Assembly: GCA_029865605.1 (NCBI GenBank)
Contig: JAOUGE010000001.1
Span: 83,840-123,533 of the forward strand
DNA from: Candidatus Berkelbacteria bacterium
Lineage (GTDB): Bacteria > Patescibacteriota > UBA1384 > DTJR01
Direction of reading: 5' to 3'
Length of the DNA stretch: 39,694 bases
Made by a program: the position numbers and the translations under genes. The notes under the pieces were generated by a model. It was not told the origin of the DNA. It searched no databases and was given only the letters and a program-made list of their open reading frames with translations. Shown here one piece after another: positions 1 through 8,223 of the stretch (positions are counted from its first letter, which is position 1; the number at the start of each line of letters is the position of its first letter).

Positions 1-1032
1 AATGAGTATATCATTTACTCGACTCATTTCAGGGACTCTGGAAGCAAGCGGGCGATTTTTGAATCGTTTAAACGAAAGAATTCGACTTTAAAAAGATGGC
101 GGCTGCCCGGGCTTTTTAAGGAAATCCTTTGGACATTCCCCGTTAATTGGCTTTCCCTTATGGGGATAAAAGCGGATGTTCATTTCTCGACAAGTATTTT
201 CGAAGTTGGTGCTGGTTTTAAACTTCCTCAAGTCTTAGTTATTTATGATATGACGACTTTTCTTTTTCCTCAACAACGCGGCGAGAAGATTTCAGAATCT
301 TTGAATAAAAGGACGGCAAGAGTTTGCCGAACTGCCTGTAAAATAATCTGCATTTCCAAATCAACAAAGCGGGATTTGTATCGCTTTGTGAATTTGCCCG
401 AATCTAAAGCAGTCGCCATTTATCCTGGTTTAACTGGTTTTAAAAAAACCGCTCGAGTCTTGCCTAGTAATCTGAAGAGCGGCGAGTATGTTTTGTCAGT
501 TGGTACGATAGAGCCGAGAAAAAATCTTGAAGGTCTTTTTGCCGCCTTTGCTTTATTGGATGAAAAAATAAAGAAAAGCTTTCCGCTCACTATCGTCGGA
601 GGCAAAGGTTGGAGGGATGCCAAGATTTACGAGAAAGCTAAACCGCTCGAAGAAAAGGGGCATTTAAAATTTCTCGGTTTTGTCTCTGATGAAACATTGG
701 CCAAACTATATAAGGAAACAGCCGTTTTTGTTTTTACTTCGCTTTATGAGGGGTTTGGTTTCCCAGCTGTTGAAGCGATGAGCTTTGGCCGTCCGGTTAT
801 TTGTTCGAATATTTCCTCTTTACCGGAGGCGGGAGGCGAAGCGGCTTTATTAGTTAACCCGAAATCACCTGATTCAATCGCCCGCGCAATCCAAAAGGTG
901 TTAACTGAAGAAAAATTGCGTAACAAAATGGCGAAACTATCTCTCGCCCAAGCAAAAAAATTTGATTGGGATAAAACAGCCCGACAGGTTCTCGAAATTC
1001 TTAAAAGCTGTGCTCGAAAGGAGGCGGCTTGA
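1..1032 (+). CDS. Glycosyltransferase family 1 (GT-B), 5'-truncated by window edge
   Basis: Frame is open from base 1 with no stop before the listed Met at 160. Motifs VGTIEPRKNLEGL, FLGFVSDETLAKLY and SLYEGFGFPAVEAMSFGRPVICSN are typical of GT1/GT4 enzymes. Confidence 0.9.
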   Translation, partial: NEYIIYSTHFRDSGSKRAIFESFKRKNSTLKRWRLPGLFKEILWTFPVNWLSLMGIKADVHFSTSIFEVGAGFKLPQVLVIYDMTTFLFPQQRGEKISESLNKRTARVCRTACKIICISKSTKRDLYRFVNLPESKAVAIYPGLTGFKKTARVLPSNLKSGEYVLSVGTIEPRKNLEGLFAAFALLDEKIKKSFPLTIVGGKGWRDAKIYEKAKPLEEKGHLKFLGFVSDETLAKLYKETAVFVFTSLYEGFGFPAVEAMSFGRPVICSNISSLPEAGGEAALLVNPKSPDSIARAIQKVLTEEKLRNKMAKLSLAQAKKFDWDKTARQVLEILKSCARKEAA

Positions 1033-3407
1033 GGTCAAAAAGCTTTTGGCTTTATCTTGGCGCAATACTCATTTTATTTGCTTCAAGGCTGATTTCCATG
1101 AGCCGCGCGCTTGATTTTTTTGATGCTCCGGAATACCTCTGGCGCACGGCTGAACCGACCTTGGTTGGCGCGATGTCCACTGGCCACCCGCCTTTTCATC
1201 CCCTTTATCTTTTCTTCTCATTTATTTTTTATCGGTTTTTCCATTTCGATCTACAGATGGCCACGGTCTTGCCGGCTGTGATTTTTGGAAGCTTAAGCAT
1301 AATCGTTGTTTTTCTTCTTGTTCGCCGGCTTTTTGGACAAGGGATCGCCTGGCTGGTGGCCATCTTCTATGCCCTTATTCCTTTCGTTTTTATCTCGCAA
1401 ATCACGATTTTAATTGATCCGGTCGAGCATTTTTTCTATTTTTTAAGTTTGCTTTTTCTGGTTTTTACTTTAGAGCGCAGGAAAGGGGAGTACTGGTGGG
1501 CGCTTTTAGGCGGGCTGGCTTTGGGTTTAGCCGCCTTTGCTCATACCCAGGTCGCTTTTTGGCTGACTGGGCACCTGTCGGTTTTGGTTTTGAAAAATAA
1601 AGATTGGTCAGCAAAAAATTTAAAGAGGTTGCTGGTCAAGGTAATTCTTTTTTCGCTAGCCGGTTCGGTTTTTGTTTTTCTTTATCTTGAACTTCTCGTT
1701 TACGCTAGTTCGTACGACTACACAGCTGCCCTTCGTTCCTTACTTCTTGGTAACGCCGGAGAAAAAGAAGCGATTGGTCCAATTGAAGCAGTTCGGCGTA
1801 TCTTAACTGTTTCGACCGGCATTGTTTCGATTTTTGGTTTCTTAGGTTTAGTCGTCTTGGGTATAAAAAAGAAATGGCGGGAGTTGCTCGCTCTTTTAAT
1901 TTGGTTTTTGCCTTCGACCTATTTAGCAAGTCGTTATATTTATGAAAATCTGCATGGGAGGGCAATGATAATTGGACTTGTCCCCCTTCTTATTTTGGCG
2001 GCTTACTTTCTCTTATCACTGAAATTCTGGTGGCGGATAGCTGCTCTCGCTGTCCTGGTAATTCAGCTTTTGGCAATTACTACTCCGGCGGTTTGGCTTT
2101 ATCGTTTTCGCTTACCGCAAAATCAGGCCTTAGCCGCGGTTCGTTCCGCGGCCGCTTCTGGGGGGGTCTTTGTTTCTTCAAATATCAGCCGGACCTGGAA
2201 CGGATATAATGGTGAATTCATTTCTTTTGGCGATGTTGGCAGCGGCTCAGGGCAAGTCGAAAAAGAAGCCCTGAAGGCACTGGAGAACGGCAAAGGGGTC
2301 TTTATTTCCGGCGACGCGATTCGCTTGCCCTTTAGGCGATATGACGGCCATTTTTTTGATATTCGTTCGGTTCAAACCTGCGAATCCGCTAGCCACCCGA
2401 CACTGCTTTCCGGTGTTTTTCAGAAGATGGCCTTTGTGCTCGACCAAGCCTCGCCTTATCTTGGCCAAACGGTTTATCGGGTTTTTGACGATCGCAGCGG
2501 AGATTATTTATCCTCCGTCAGCAATAATCTTGCTCAAAGCAAGATTATTTTTGGTCGGGTCCAATCCGCAGGTATGCCGGTTTCGGTTTTGACGGTGAAT
2601 GATTATGCCGACAGGCACGGTATAACTGTACGAGAAGACATTACGCGATTTGACGCGTTTTTTTATCTTTACCGATTAATTAAAGGAGCAGGTCAACTGG
2701 TTGATTGGACTTTTACGGACAAAAATGGAATGTTTTTTCTCCCCTTCGACAATAATGCCCCAAAGCTTGTGCTTGCTTCCTCAGCGATCAATACAAAAAG
2801 CAGTGATCTAAACGGCAGCTTCCCGGAGCAGTCGGAGACGCAAATCAACGGCCAGTTGGTTCAGAGCTTTGATAATCTTTCTGAGTTGAAAAATAAGCTG
2901 GGCATGGTCAACGGATCTTATTACGTTATCGCCCAGAAAATAAATGCTGCCGATAAGTTTGATCTCTACAGTTTTAGTTACGAGCTTCCCAAAACCGAAA
3001 TCTTAGAGGCGGAAAATATGAGCGGGGAAATTGGCGGTGCGAGAAAAGATAAATCGGCTTCGGGAGGCAAAATTAGAACCAACACGGTTAAAGACGAAGC
3101 GGGTTATTTAATCAGCGGCCCCTATGCCGATTTGCCGGCCGGTAAATATCAGCTTGATTTTGTTTTGCGCGCTAAATCAGAGTTCAATCCCGAAGCGTTG
3201 CTGGATTTTGATGTCTTTAGCGAGAGTGGTGGCCGAACTTATCAGTCGAAAACTGTCGCTGCTAAAGATCTCAAAGAAAACGATTTTACAAATATTACCC
3301 TGCAGCTTGATCTGGCCCAGAGTGCTTCAAATCTCGAGTTTCGCCTTAAAACACCAGGCGGAGTCTCTGTGGATATTGATTATTTGCGACTGAAGAGAAA
3401 TCCTTAG
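1029..3407 (+). CDS. Multi-TM PMT-like glycosyltransferase (GT39/ArnT-like) with C-terminal extracytoplasmic domain
   Basis: 792 aa, N-terminal half with many TM segments (GHPPFHPLYLFFSFIFYRFF, loop typical of PMT/GT39). TTG start overlaps the upstream stop (TTGA). Confidence 0.7.
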   Translation: MRSKSFWLYLGAILILFASRLISMSRALDFFDAPEYLWRTAEPTLVGAMSTGHPPFHPLYLFFSFIFYRFFHFDLQMATVLPAVIFGSLSIIVVFLLVRRLFGQGIAWLVAIFYALIPFVFISQITILIDPVEHFFYFLSLLFLVFTLERRKGEYWWALLGGLALGLAAFAHTQVAFWLTGHLSVLVLKNKDWSAKNLKRLLVKVILFSLAGSVFVFLYLELLVYASSYDYTAALRSLLLGNAGEKEAIGPIEAVRRILTVSTGIVSIFGFLGLVVLGIKKKWRELLALLIWFLPSTYLASRYIYENLHGRAMIIGLVPLLILAAYFLLSLKFWWRIAALAVLVIQLLAITTPAVWLYRFRLPQNQALAAVRSAAASGGVFVSSNISRTWNGYNGEFISFGDVGSGSGQVEKEALKALENGKGVFISGDAIRLPFRRYDGHFFDIRSVQTCESASHPTLLSGVFQKMAFVLDQASPYLGQTVYRVFDDRSGDYLSSVSNNLAQSKIIFGRVQSAGMPVSVLTVNDYADRHGITVREDITRFDAFFYLYRLIKGAGQLVDWTFTDKNGMFFLPFDNNAPKLVLASSAINTKSSDLNGSFPEQSETQINGQLVQSFDNLSELKNKLGMVNGSYYVIAQKINAADKFDLYSFSYELPKTEILEAENMSGEIGGARKDKSASGGKIRTNTVKDEAGYLISGPYADLPAGKYQLDFVLRAKSEFNPEALLDFDVFSESGGRTYQSKTVAAKDLKENDFTNITLQLDLAQSASNLEFRLKTPGGVSVDIDYLRLKRNP

Positions 3408-3417
3408 TTTAGCTAGC

Positions 3418-4542
3418 TCATTCCGATGAGCTGGCAATCATGTCTTTATAGGTGTAAAATGCTAATTTCTTGCGGAATTGGGGCTGGCCGTTTGCGTCAA
3501 CCTTTACCTCGATTAATCCCCAGTGGGTATTGTCGAGGTCAGTATAACCACTTGGGCCCGGATCATCGAATAAAGTGTAAACAAAAAAACCTTTGATTGA
3601 TACTGCCTTGGGAAGATTGGAAATAAAATTTTTTATAAAGTCGGCTTGAGGCCTTTCCCCCTTAAGAGACCCTTTATCGGCGTTTGATTCAATAATCCAG
3701 ATTGGCTTGCCGATTTTACTGAGCTCTGCCGCTAAATCAATACTTTTACCATCTCCAATATCTCTTTTGGTGATATCAGTTCCGTCTGTCGAATAAAATG
3801 CCCAGCCGAGAATATCGAAATCAACCCCATCGGCTTGCAAGCGGTTGATGACGTCATACAAAATCCAATGGCCGCTTAGAACGATTTTGATCTTGGGAGC
3901 GCTGTTTCTGATTCCTTTAGACATCCCTTTAACCCAGCCCAGCGTTGCCTTGTAGCGATCGACTGAATACTTAATATCGTAATCGCCATCATTAAATGTT
4001 TCGCCTTTAAAGTCTGGATCAGACGGCTTGACAATCGTTCCGCTCACCTCGTTGGCGGTTTGAATATATTTTACCTTGCCTTTATATCTTTTAGCGGCAT
4101 AGCTGCCGAGCTCGAAACCGGCCCTCTCATAATTGAAACCTTCTATTTTTAAACTGTTAATAATATCGCCGTCGATAATAAGACAAATATCTTTACCGTT
4201 TTGGCTAAGCTGATTAATAAAATCGTCATTTGCCTGTTCATCAAAAGTGAATTTTAGGGGATTGAGTTGGACCGTTCGCTCGAGATTAACGCGAACAGTG
4301 TTGACCCCCAGTTCATTAATATAGCCGATCTGTCTTGCGCCGATTGAGGGGCTATAACCATCTACTTGATACATTGCGTCGCTTACCCCCCAAACAAAAC
4401 CTACACTCTCATCCTCCTTATCTTCATTTTCGCTTGAAGGTGGGGGAGTGTGGGTAGCTCTTTTCCTAATAAGATAGCCTAAGCCGCAACCGAGGGTTAT
4501 CCCTACCCCAATTATTAATAGAGCAATAACTATTTTCTTCAA
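3418..4542 (-). CDS. Membrane-anchored TIM-barrel glycoside hydrolase-like protein
   Basis: N-terminal TM anchor; GVNTVRVNLERTV, IQTANEVSG and PIWIIESNAD fit clan GH-A-like catalytic segments. Confidence 0.6.
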   Translation of the reverse strand: MKKIVIALLIIGVGITLGCGLGYLIRKRATHTPPPSSENEDKEDESVGFVWGVSDAMYQVDGYSPSIGARQIGYINELGVNTVRVNLERTVQLNPLKFTFDEQANDDFINQLSQNGKDICLIIDGDIINSLKIEGFNYERAGFELGSYAAKRYKGKVKYIQTANEVSGTIVKPSDPDFKGETFNDGDYDIKYSVDRYKATLGWVKGMSKGIRNSAPKIKIVLSGHWILYDVINRLQADGVDFDILGWAFYSTDGTDITKRDIGDGKSIDLAAELSKIGKPIWIIESNADKGSLKGERPQADFIKNFISNLPKAVSIKGFFVYTLFDDPGPSGYTDLDNTHWGLIEVKVDANGQPQFRKKLAFYTYKDMIASSSE

Positions 4543-4685
4543 ATTTTCTTCACCTCCTTAACTAGCACATTGCCTTAAATTTTTTAAACTCTGTTTCAAA
4601 ATTATACCTTATTGCCGCGCTGAACTTAATAGAGTATAGGTTTTCAAATCTGTACAAATTGCACAAGAAGCTGTAAATTCTGCCT

Positions 4686-5813
4686 ATGGCAAGAAATATG
4701 ACTTTGATTGTTATCCCAACTTATAACGAGAGAGAAAACCTCACCCGGCTTTTATCGGCAATCAAAAAACAAAACATCGGCGCTGATGTTTTAGTGGTTG
4801 ATGATAATTCGCCTGACGGAACAGGTAAGATTGCCCGAAAGATTTCCCAAAAAGAAAAACGGGTTGGTGTTTTGCACCGCAAGAAAAAAGAGGGTTTAGG
4901 CAAAGCTTATGTAGCCGGTTTTAAATGGGGGATGAAGAAGGGGTATGAGAAGTTGATTTCGATGGATGCCGATTTTTCCCATCCGGTCGAGGCATTGAGG
5001 AGGATGATTAAGCTTTGCTCGGCTGATACGGTTGTGACCGGTTCAAGATACGTCAAGGGTGGAAAAATCGTCGGCTGGTCGTGGGATAGATATGTAAACA
5101 GCTCCACGGCAAACCTTATCACCCGGCTTCTTCTTTCCATCAAGACAAAAGATGCAACCGCCGGTTTTAAATGCTATCCTGTCGAGTTCTTTGAAAAGAT
5201 CAGTCTAGATAAAATTCGCGCCTCGGGCTACGCCTTTCAGGTTGAGATGATTATGCTAGCCCAGGATAATGGATTTAAATCTGTTGAAACACCGATAACT
5301 TTCGTTGATCGCAAAGCGGGAGAGTCGAAAATCCAAGGGGAGCTGGTAAAAAGCGCCAAACTCGTCTTTTCCTTGGCGGCAGAGAGAGAGGCAACTAGGC
5401 AATTTGTAAAATTCTGCATTGTCGGGGCGATAAATACTCTAGTTGACTGGCTTTTTTTCTTTTTGGCTAGGACATCTTTGACCGCGGCTTTAGGAACAAG
5501 AAATCTGCAGACATTAAAACAGATCGCCAAGGCGATTTCTTTTATTATTTCCGCGACATCGAGTTACATTATGAACCGGAAATGGACTTTCCGCTCGACA
5601 AATCCAAGAGTGGCGAGAGAGCTTATCCAGTTTTTTATCGTTGCAACTGGCGGTTTGATTATTAACTCGCTTGTTTTTTATTTAATAACTGCTCAAGTAG
5701 GCTGGCGTGATATCTTCGGGCTCGTCATCGCAACAGCCGCTGCAACCCTGTGGAATTTTGTTCTCAATAAAAAGTGGACCTTCAAAAACAGAACTCGCTT
5801 GACGCTTGAATAG
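4686..5813 (+). CDS. GT2 dolichyl-phosphate mannosyltransferase-like domain fused to GtrA-like membrane domain
   Basis: IVIPTYNERENL and VVDDNSPDGTG (GT2/DPM1-like); C-terminal FVKFCIVGAINTLVDW...NFVLNKKWTFK (GtrA). Confidence 0.9.
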   Translation: MARNMTLIVIPTYNERENLTRLLSAIKKQNIGADVLVVDDNSPDGTGKIARKISQKEKRVGVLHRKKKEGLGKAYVAGFKWGMKKGYEKLISMDADFSHPVEALRRMIKLCSADTVVTGSRYVKGGKIVGWSWDRYVNSSTANLITRLLLSIKTKDATAGFKCYPVEFFEKISLDKIRASGYAFQVEMIMLAQDNGFKSVETPITFVDRKAGESKIQGELVKSAKLVFSLAAEREATRQFVKFCIVGAINTLVDWLFFFLARTSLTAALGTRNLQTLKQIAKAISFIISATSSYIMNRKWTFRSTNPRVARELIQFFIVATGGLIINSLVFYLITAQVGWRDIFGLVIATAAATLWNFVLNKKWTFKNRTRLTLE

Positions 5814-5864
5814 AGCAGGGCTATATTTAAACTAAGTACATTGACGTTGATGTGGATTTGCTTG

Positions 5865-6709
5865 CCCTGTTAGAGTGTTCTAACGGGGACGAGGAGGTGG
5901 TCGCTCCGCGAAGGATAACCCCTCCATGGATCACGAGCCTCTGATAGCCGTGGCACTGTGGCGAGACGTAAGTGGGTCGCCCCACTAAGGGGCTGAACTG
6001 TCACTGACGTTTCTGGTGGCGGGGTGGTGTCGGAAGGGTGGCGGCCCGTCACTTGGGCCGCCACCCCGATCGAGCTAGTCTCGCATGGGAAGGAGGGGTG
6101 AGGACCTATGCGAAGACTTCTAGCGTGCGTCGAGCAGCAGAAGGCGAACCGAACGACGGCTGTGGCGTTCTCCGCCGACACGTCCTGAAGCGGTCGAGGA
6201 CAACCTGGCGCGCCCCTCTCCCGCGTGGACTGGGGGCGCGCCGCGCAATCATCGCTACTTTCCTGCCGTACCTCTCGCTGTGGCTATTGTCGACCCCCCG
6301 ACGAGCGCCTAGCTGCGGTGAGGGGCAGTACCCTGCCCGACTCTTGCCCCAGAGTCGGGCAGGGTACGATCATCTTTGGCCAGCCGGGGCGGTCATGGGG
6401 TTGGTCTGGCGGTGAGGTCGGAGCGCTCCCGCCATTGGCGGGAGCGCCGCACTCATTTATGGCCAGCACAGCAGGGCCGGGCACCAGCGCCAGAGAGCGC
6501 GGAGCAAAGCAGGACCGCAAGGCGGACGGGATTCCCGAACGGGGCCCTTGTCCGCCGCTCTTATCCCATATCATCCGCAGTCATCTTACATCTGGTCCTG
6601 TGGCACGCCCAATCCCTTGGGGCGAGCGCTGCAGGACATCCTCCCCGGTCAGCCATCGGCTGACCGTCACGGGCCCAACCCTATCGGTTGGGCCTCGTTG
6701 TTTTAGTTG
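5865..6709 (+). ncRNA. Candidate large structured non-coding RNA in a GC-rich island
   Basis: No consistent ORF. Perfect or near-perfect hairpins at 5865-5888, 6036-6066 (12 bp), 6207-6242 (10 bp), 6328-6367 (17 bp), 6423-6447 (11 bp), 6646-6666 (9 bp) and 6672-6694 (9 bp, followed by a T-rich tract). Confidence 0.55.
6672..6709 (+). terminator. Possible intrinsic terminator at the 3' end of the GC-rich island
   Basis: GGCCCAACC-CTATC-GGTTGGGCC followed by TCGTTGTTTTAGTT. Confidence 0.5.
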
Positions 6710-6774
6710 AAATTACAAGAAAAAACCGGCTTCTCGCCGATTCTCTATCTTGTTTTTAACTTACAAATAACAGG

Positions 6775-7161
6775 CTACTGTCTGTACTCGCACCCTTCTT
6801 TGGTTTCGAGACATCTCCAAAACTTGATCACTTGGGCCAAGTCAAGGGCGTTTAGAATACTCGTGTCCGTTCCAGCTTCGCTGACTAAGTCGTAATCTTT
6901 ATTGTTTTCCCTCCAATGAGCGATCAGCCCGTTGATGTCTAGAACATTAACTATTCCGTCATCGGTAGTATCGCCTTTAATTCTCGGCTCGGCCGGCACC
7001 GGCGGAAAATCAGCTGATGCAGTCTCCGGCGCTGGCGGGACGGGCGGCGAGGAGACATCGGCGGTTGGCTGATTTGACCAGACCAAGAAACTCAAAATAG
7101 CTATTAGAGCTACTACTACAAAAGTTGAAGCAAGGGTTATGAAAAAGGTCTTGATATTCAT
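6775..7161 (-). CDS. Membrane-anchored protein with dockerin-like repeats
   Basis: Start MNIKTFF, TM segment, Pro-rich linker, then GDTTDDGIVNVLDINGLIAHW and TDTSILNALDLAQVIKFW (dockerin-like calcium-binding pattern). Confidence 0.6.
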   Translation of the reverse strand: MNIKTFFITLASTFVVVALIAILSFLVWSNQPTADVSSPPVPPAPETASADFPPVPAEPRIKGDTTDDGIVNVLDINGLIAHWRENNKDYDLVSEAGTDTSILNALDLAQVIKFWRCLETKEGCEYRQ

Positions 7162-7168
7162 CTTCAGC

Positions 7169-7987
7169 TTAAATTTTACCCCGCGCGATCTTAAAGTAAA
7201 GACTGACGCCACCTTCGGTTGGCAAAGAATAGGCCTTTATATTTATTGGCCTGCCACAATCACCCAGGTGGATCTGAACATCTCTCTGCTGCGGAATATC
7301 GTAAGCTTCCAGTTCAAGATATGTCTTGAGAAAATTCTTGACTACAGACGTCGGTAAGCTAGTTATTTTTTCTCTTGGTCTTGAGTGAAAAATATCAACT
7401 ATTTCGCCTTGGCCTAGCGAGAAGTGAATATTATCGATGTCATTGATTATGACATGTTTTATAATTGTTCCCAGGATTCTTCCCTCGCCGTTTTCTTTTA
7501 GTCTGATTTGGGTGGGTAAAATCGCATCAAGTTTTTTTGAGGAAGCTTGAGTTTCTAAGCGGGCGATTTCCAGCATTCTCTCCAAGATTTTCTTTTTTAT
7601 TTTGTCTTTCTCGACTCGGGCCATAATCGAGAGTGGCTTAAAGACAAAGGGAGATTTCTTGGGGGCGGTTTTGTCTGGCAATACCGTTTCTGCTTTTCCT
7701 CTCATAAGCTTAAAGCGGAGTTCTTTTGCTGGCCGAAATTTAATCTGGCTTTGTTCAACCAAGAGCCGTGGCGCCTTTGTCCCAATGGATTTTATGGTAT
7801 GGCTCTTCATTGTAATAAGGTAAAACGAGCCGAAATCACCGATTATGACCCGCTTTCTTGTTTTAAGATTTTTGGCAAGCAATTCTTCAAATTCCTCAAG
7901 CACCTCATTTGTTTTTTTAATCGAAAGATCGACCAGCGGTGAAACTTTTTTGGCGATTTGGTCTTTATTGGTAAAACTTCTGCTCAT
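7169..7987 (-). CDS. HU/IHF-like DNA-binding domain fused to GspE/PilB-like N-domain lacking an ATPase domain
   Basis: N-term TNKDQIAKKVSPLVDLSIKKTNEVLEEFEELLAKNLKTRKRVIIGDFGSF resembles HU/IHF. C-term IIKHVIINDIDNIHFSLGQGEIVDIFHSRP...LKTYLELEAYDIPQQRDVQIHLGDCGRPINIKAYSLPTEGGVSLYFKI aligns by eye with the T2SSE/PilB segment ASDIHIEP...DGRI...DIRVSTLPTxxGExVVxRI. Confidence 0.6.
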   Translation of the reverse strand: MSRSFTNKDQIAKKVSPLVDLSIKKTNEVLEEFEELLAKNLKTRKRVIIGDFGSFYLITMKSHTIKSIGTKAPRLLVEQSQIKFRPAKELRFKLMRGKAETVLPDKTAPKKSPFVFKPLSIMARVEKDKIKKKILERMLEIARLETQASSKKLDAILPTQIRLKENGEGRILGTIIKHVIINDIDNIHFSLGQGEIVDIFHSRPREKITSLPTSVVKNFLKTYLELEAYDIPQQRDVQIHLGDCGRPINIKAYSLPTEGGVSLYFKIARGKI

Positions 7988-8014
7988 AAGAGTGCAAATT
8001 AGGATTTGTATCTA

Positions 8015-8023
8015 TTATAGCAT
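8015..8023 (-). promoter_or_regulatory. Extended -10 promoter (TGCTATAAT on minus strand) upstream of the HU-like gene
   Basis: Minus-strand TGCTATAAT just upstream of the 7987 start; no convincing -35 at 17 nt. Confidence 0.4.
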
Positions 8024-8223
8024 TATCTATTTTCTCTATCTTATCAAGTAGATACGTTTTGACTTTTTGGCTGTCTTTGTGTCATAAATAAAATGCGTTA
8101 GGTAGTATGCTTTCCCTTTATTTTTTTAGGATTGGCCGTATCATCCCTTGCTTCGCCACACTCCCTGTGGCTTCGCAAGCCTAAGGGGTTTAGAATTTAG
8201 GATTTCCAACCGGAGGTTAGCCT

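Noticed and set aside
4686-5813. GT2-GtrA fusion as a novel architecture
   Set aside because: This domain combination is already well known in bacteria, so it is listed only as a feature.
5879-5930. Possible glmS-ribozyme resemblance (GACGAGG...GGAUAACCCCUCC)
   Set aside because: Only a short similarity from memory; the GCGCC cleavage-site context, downstream conserved blocks and an adjacent glmS gene are all missing. Left for a covariance-model search.
5870-6710. Several ORFs of 95-161 aa on both strands in the GC-rich island
   Set aside because: They overlap in multiple frames, lack good Shine-Dalgarno sites, have low-complexity Pro/Arg/Ser composition and run through long hairpins; typical of spurious ORFs in high-GC non-coding DNA.
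8130-8200. CTTGC..CCACA-CTCCC-TGTGG..GCAAG hairpin upstream of dnaX as a possible riboswitch
   Set aside because: Short stem with a large internal mismatch and no other conserved structure; more likely an intergenic repeat fragment.
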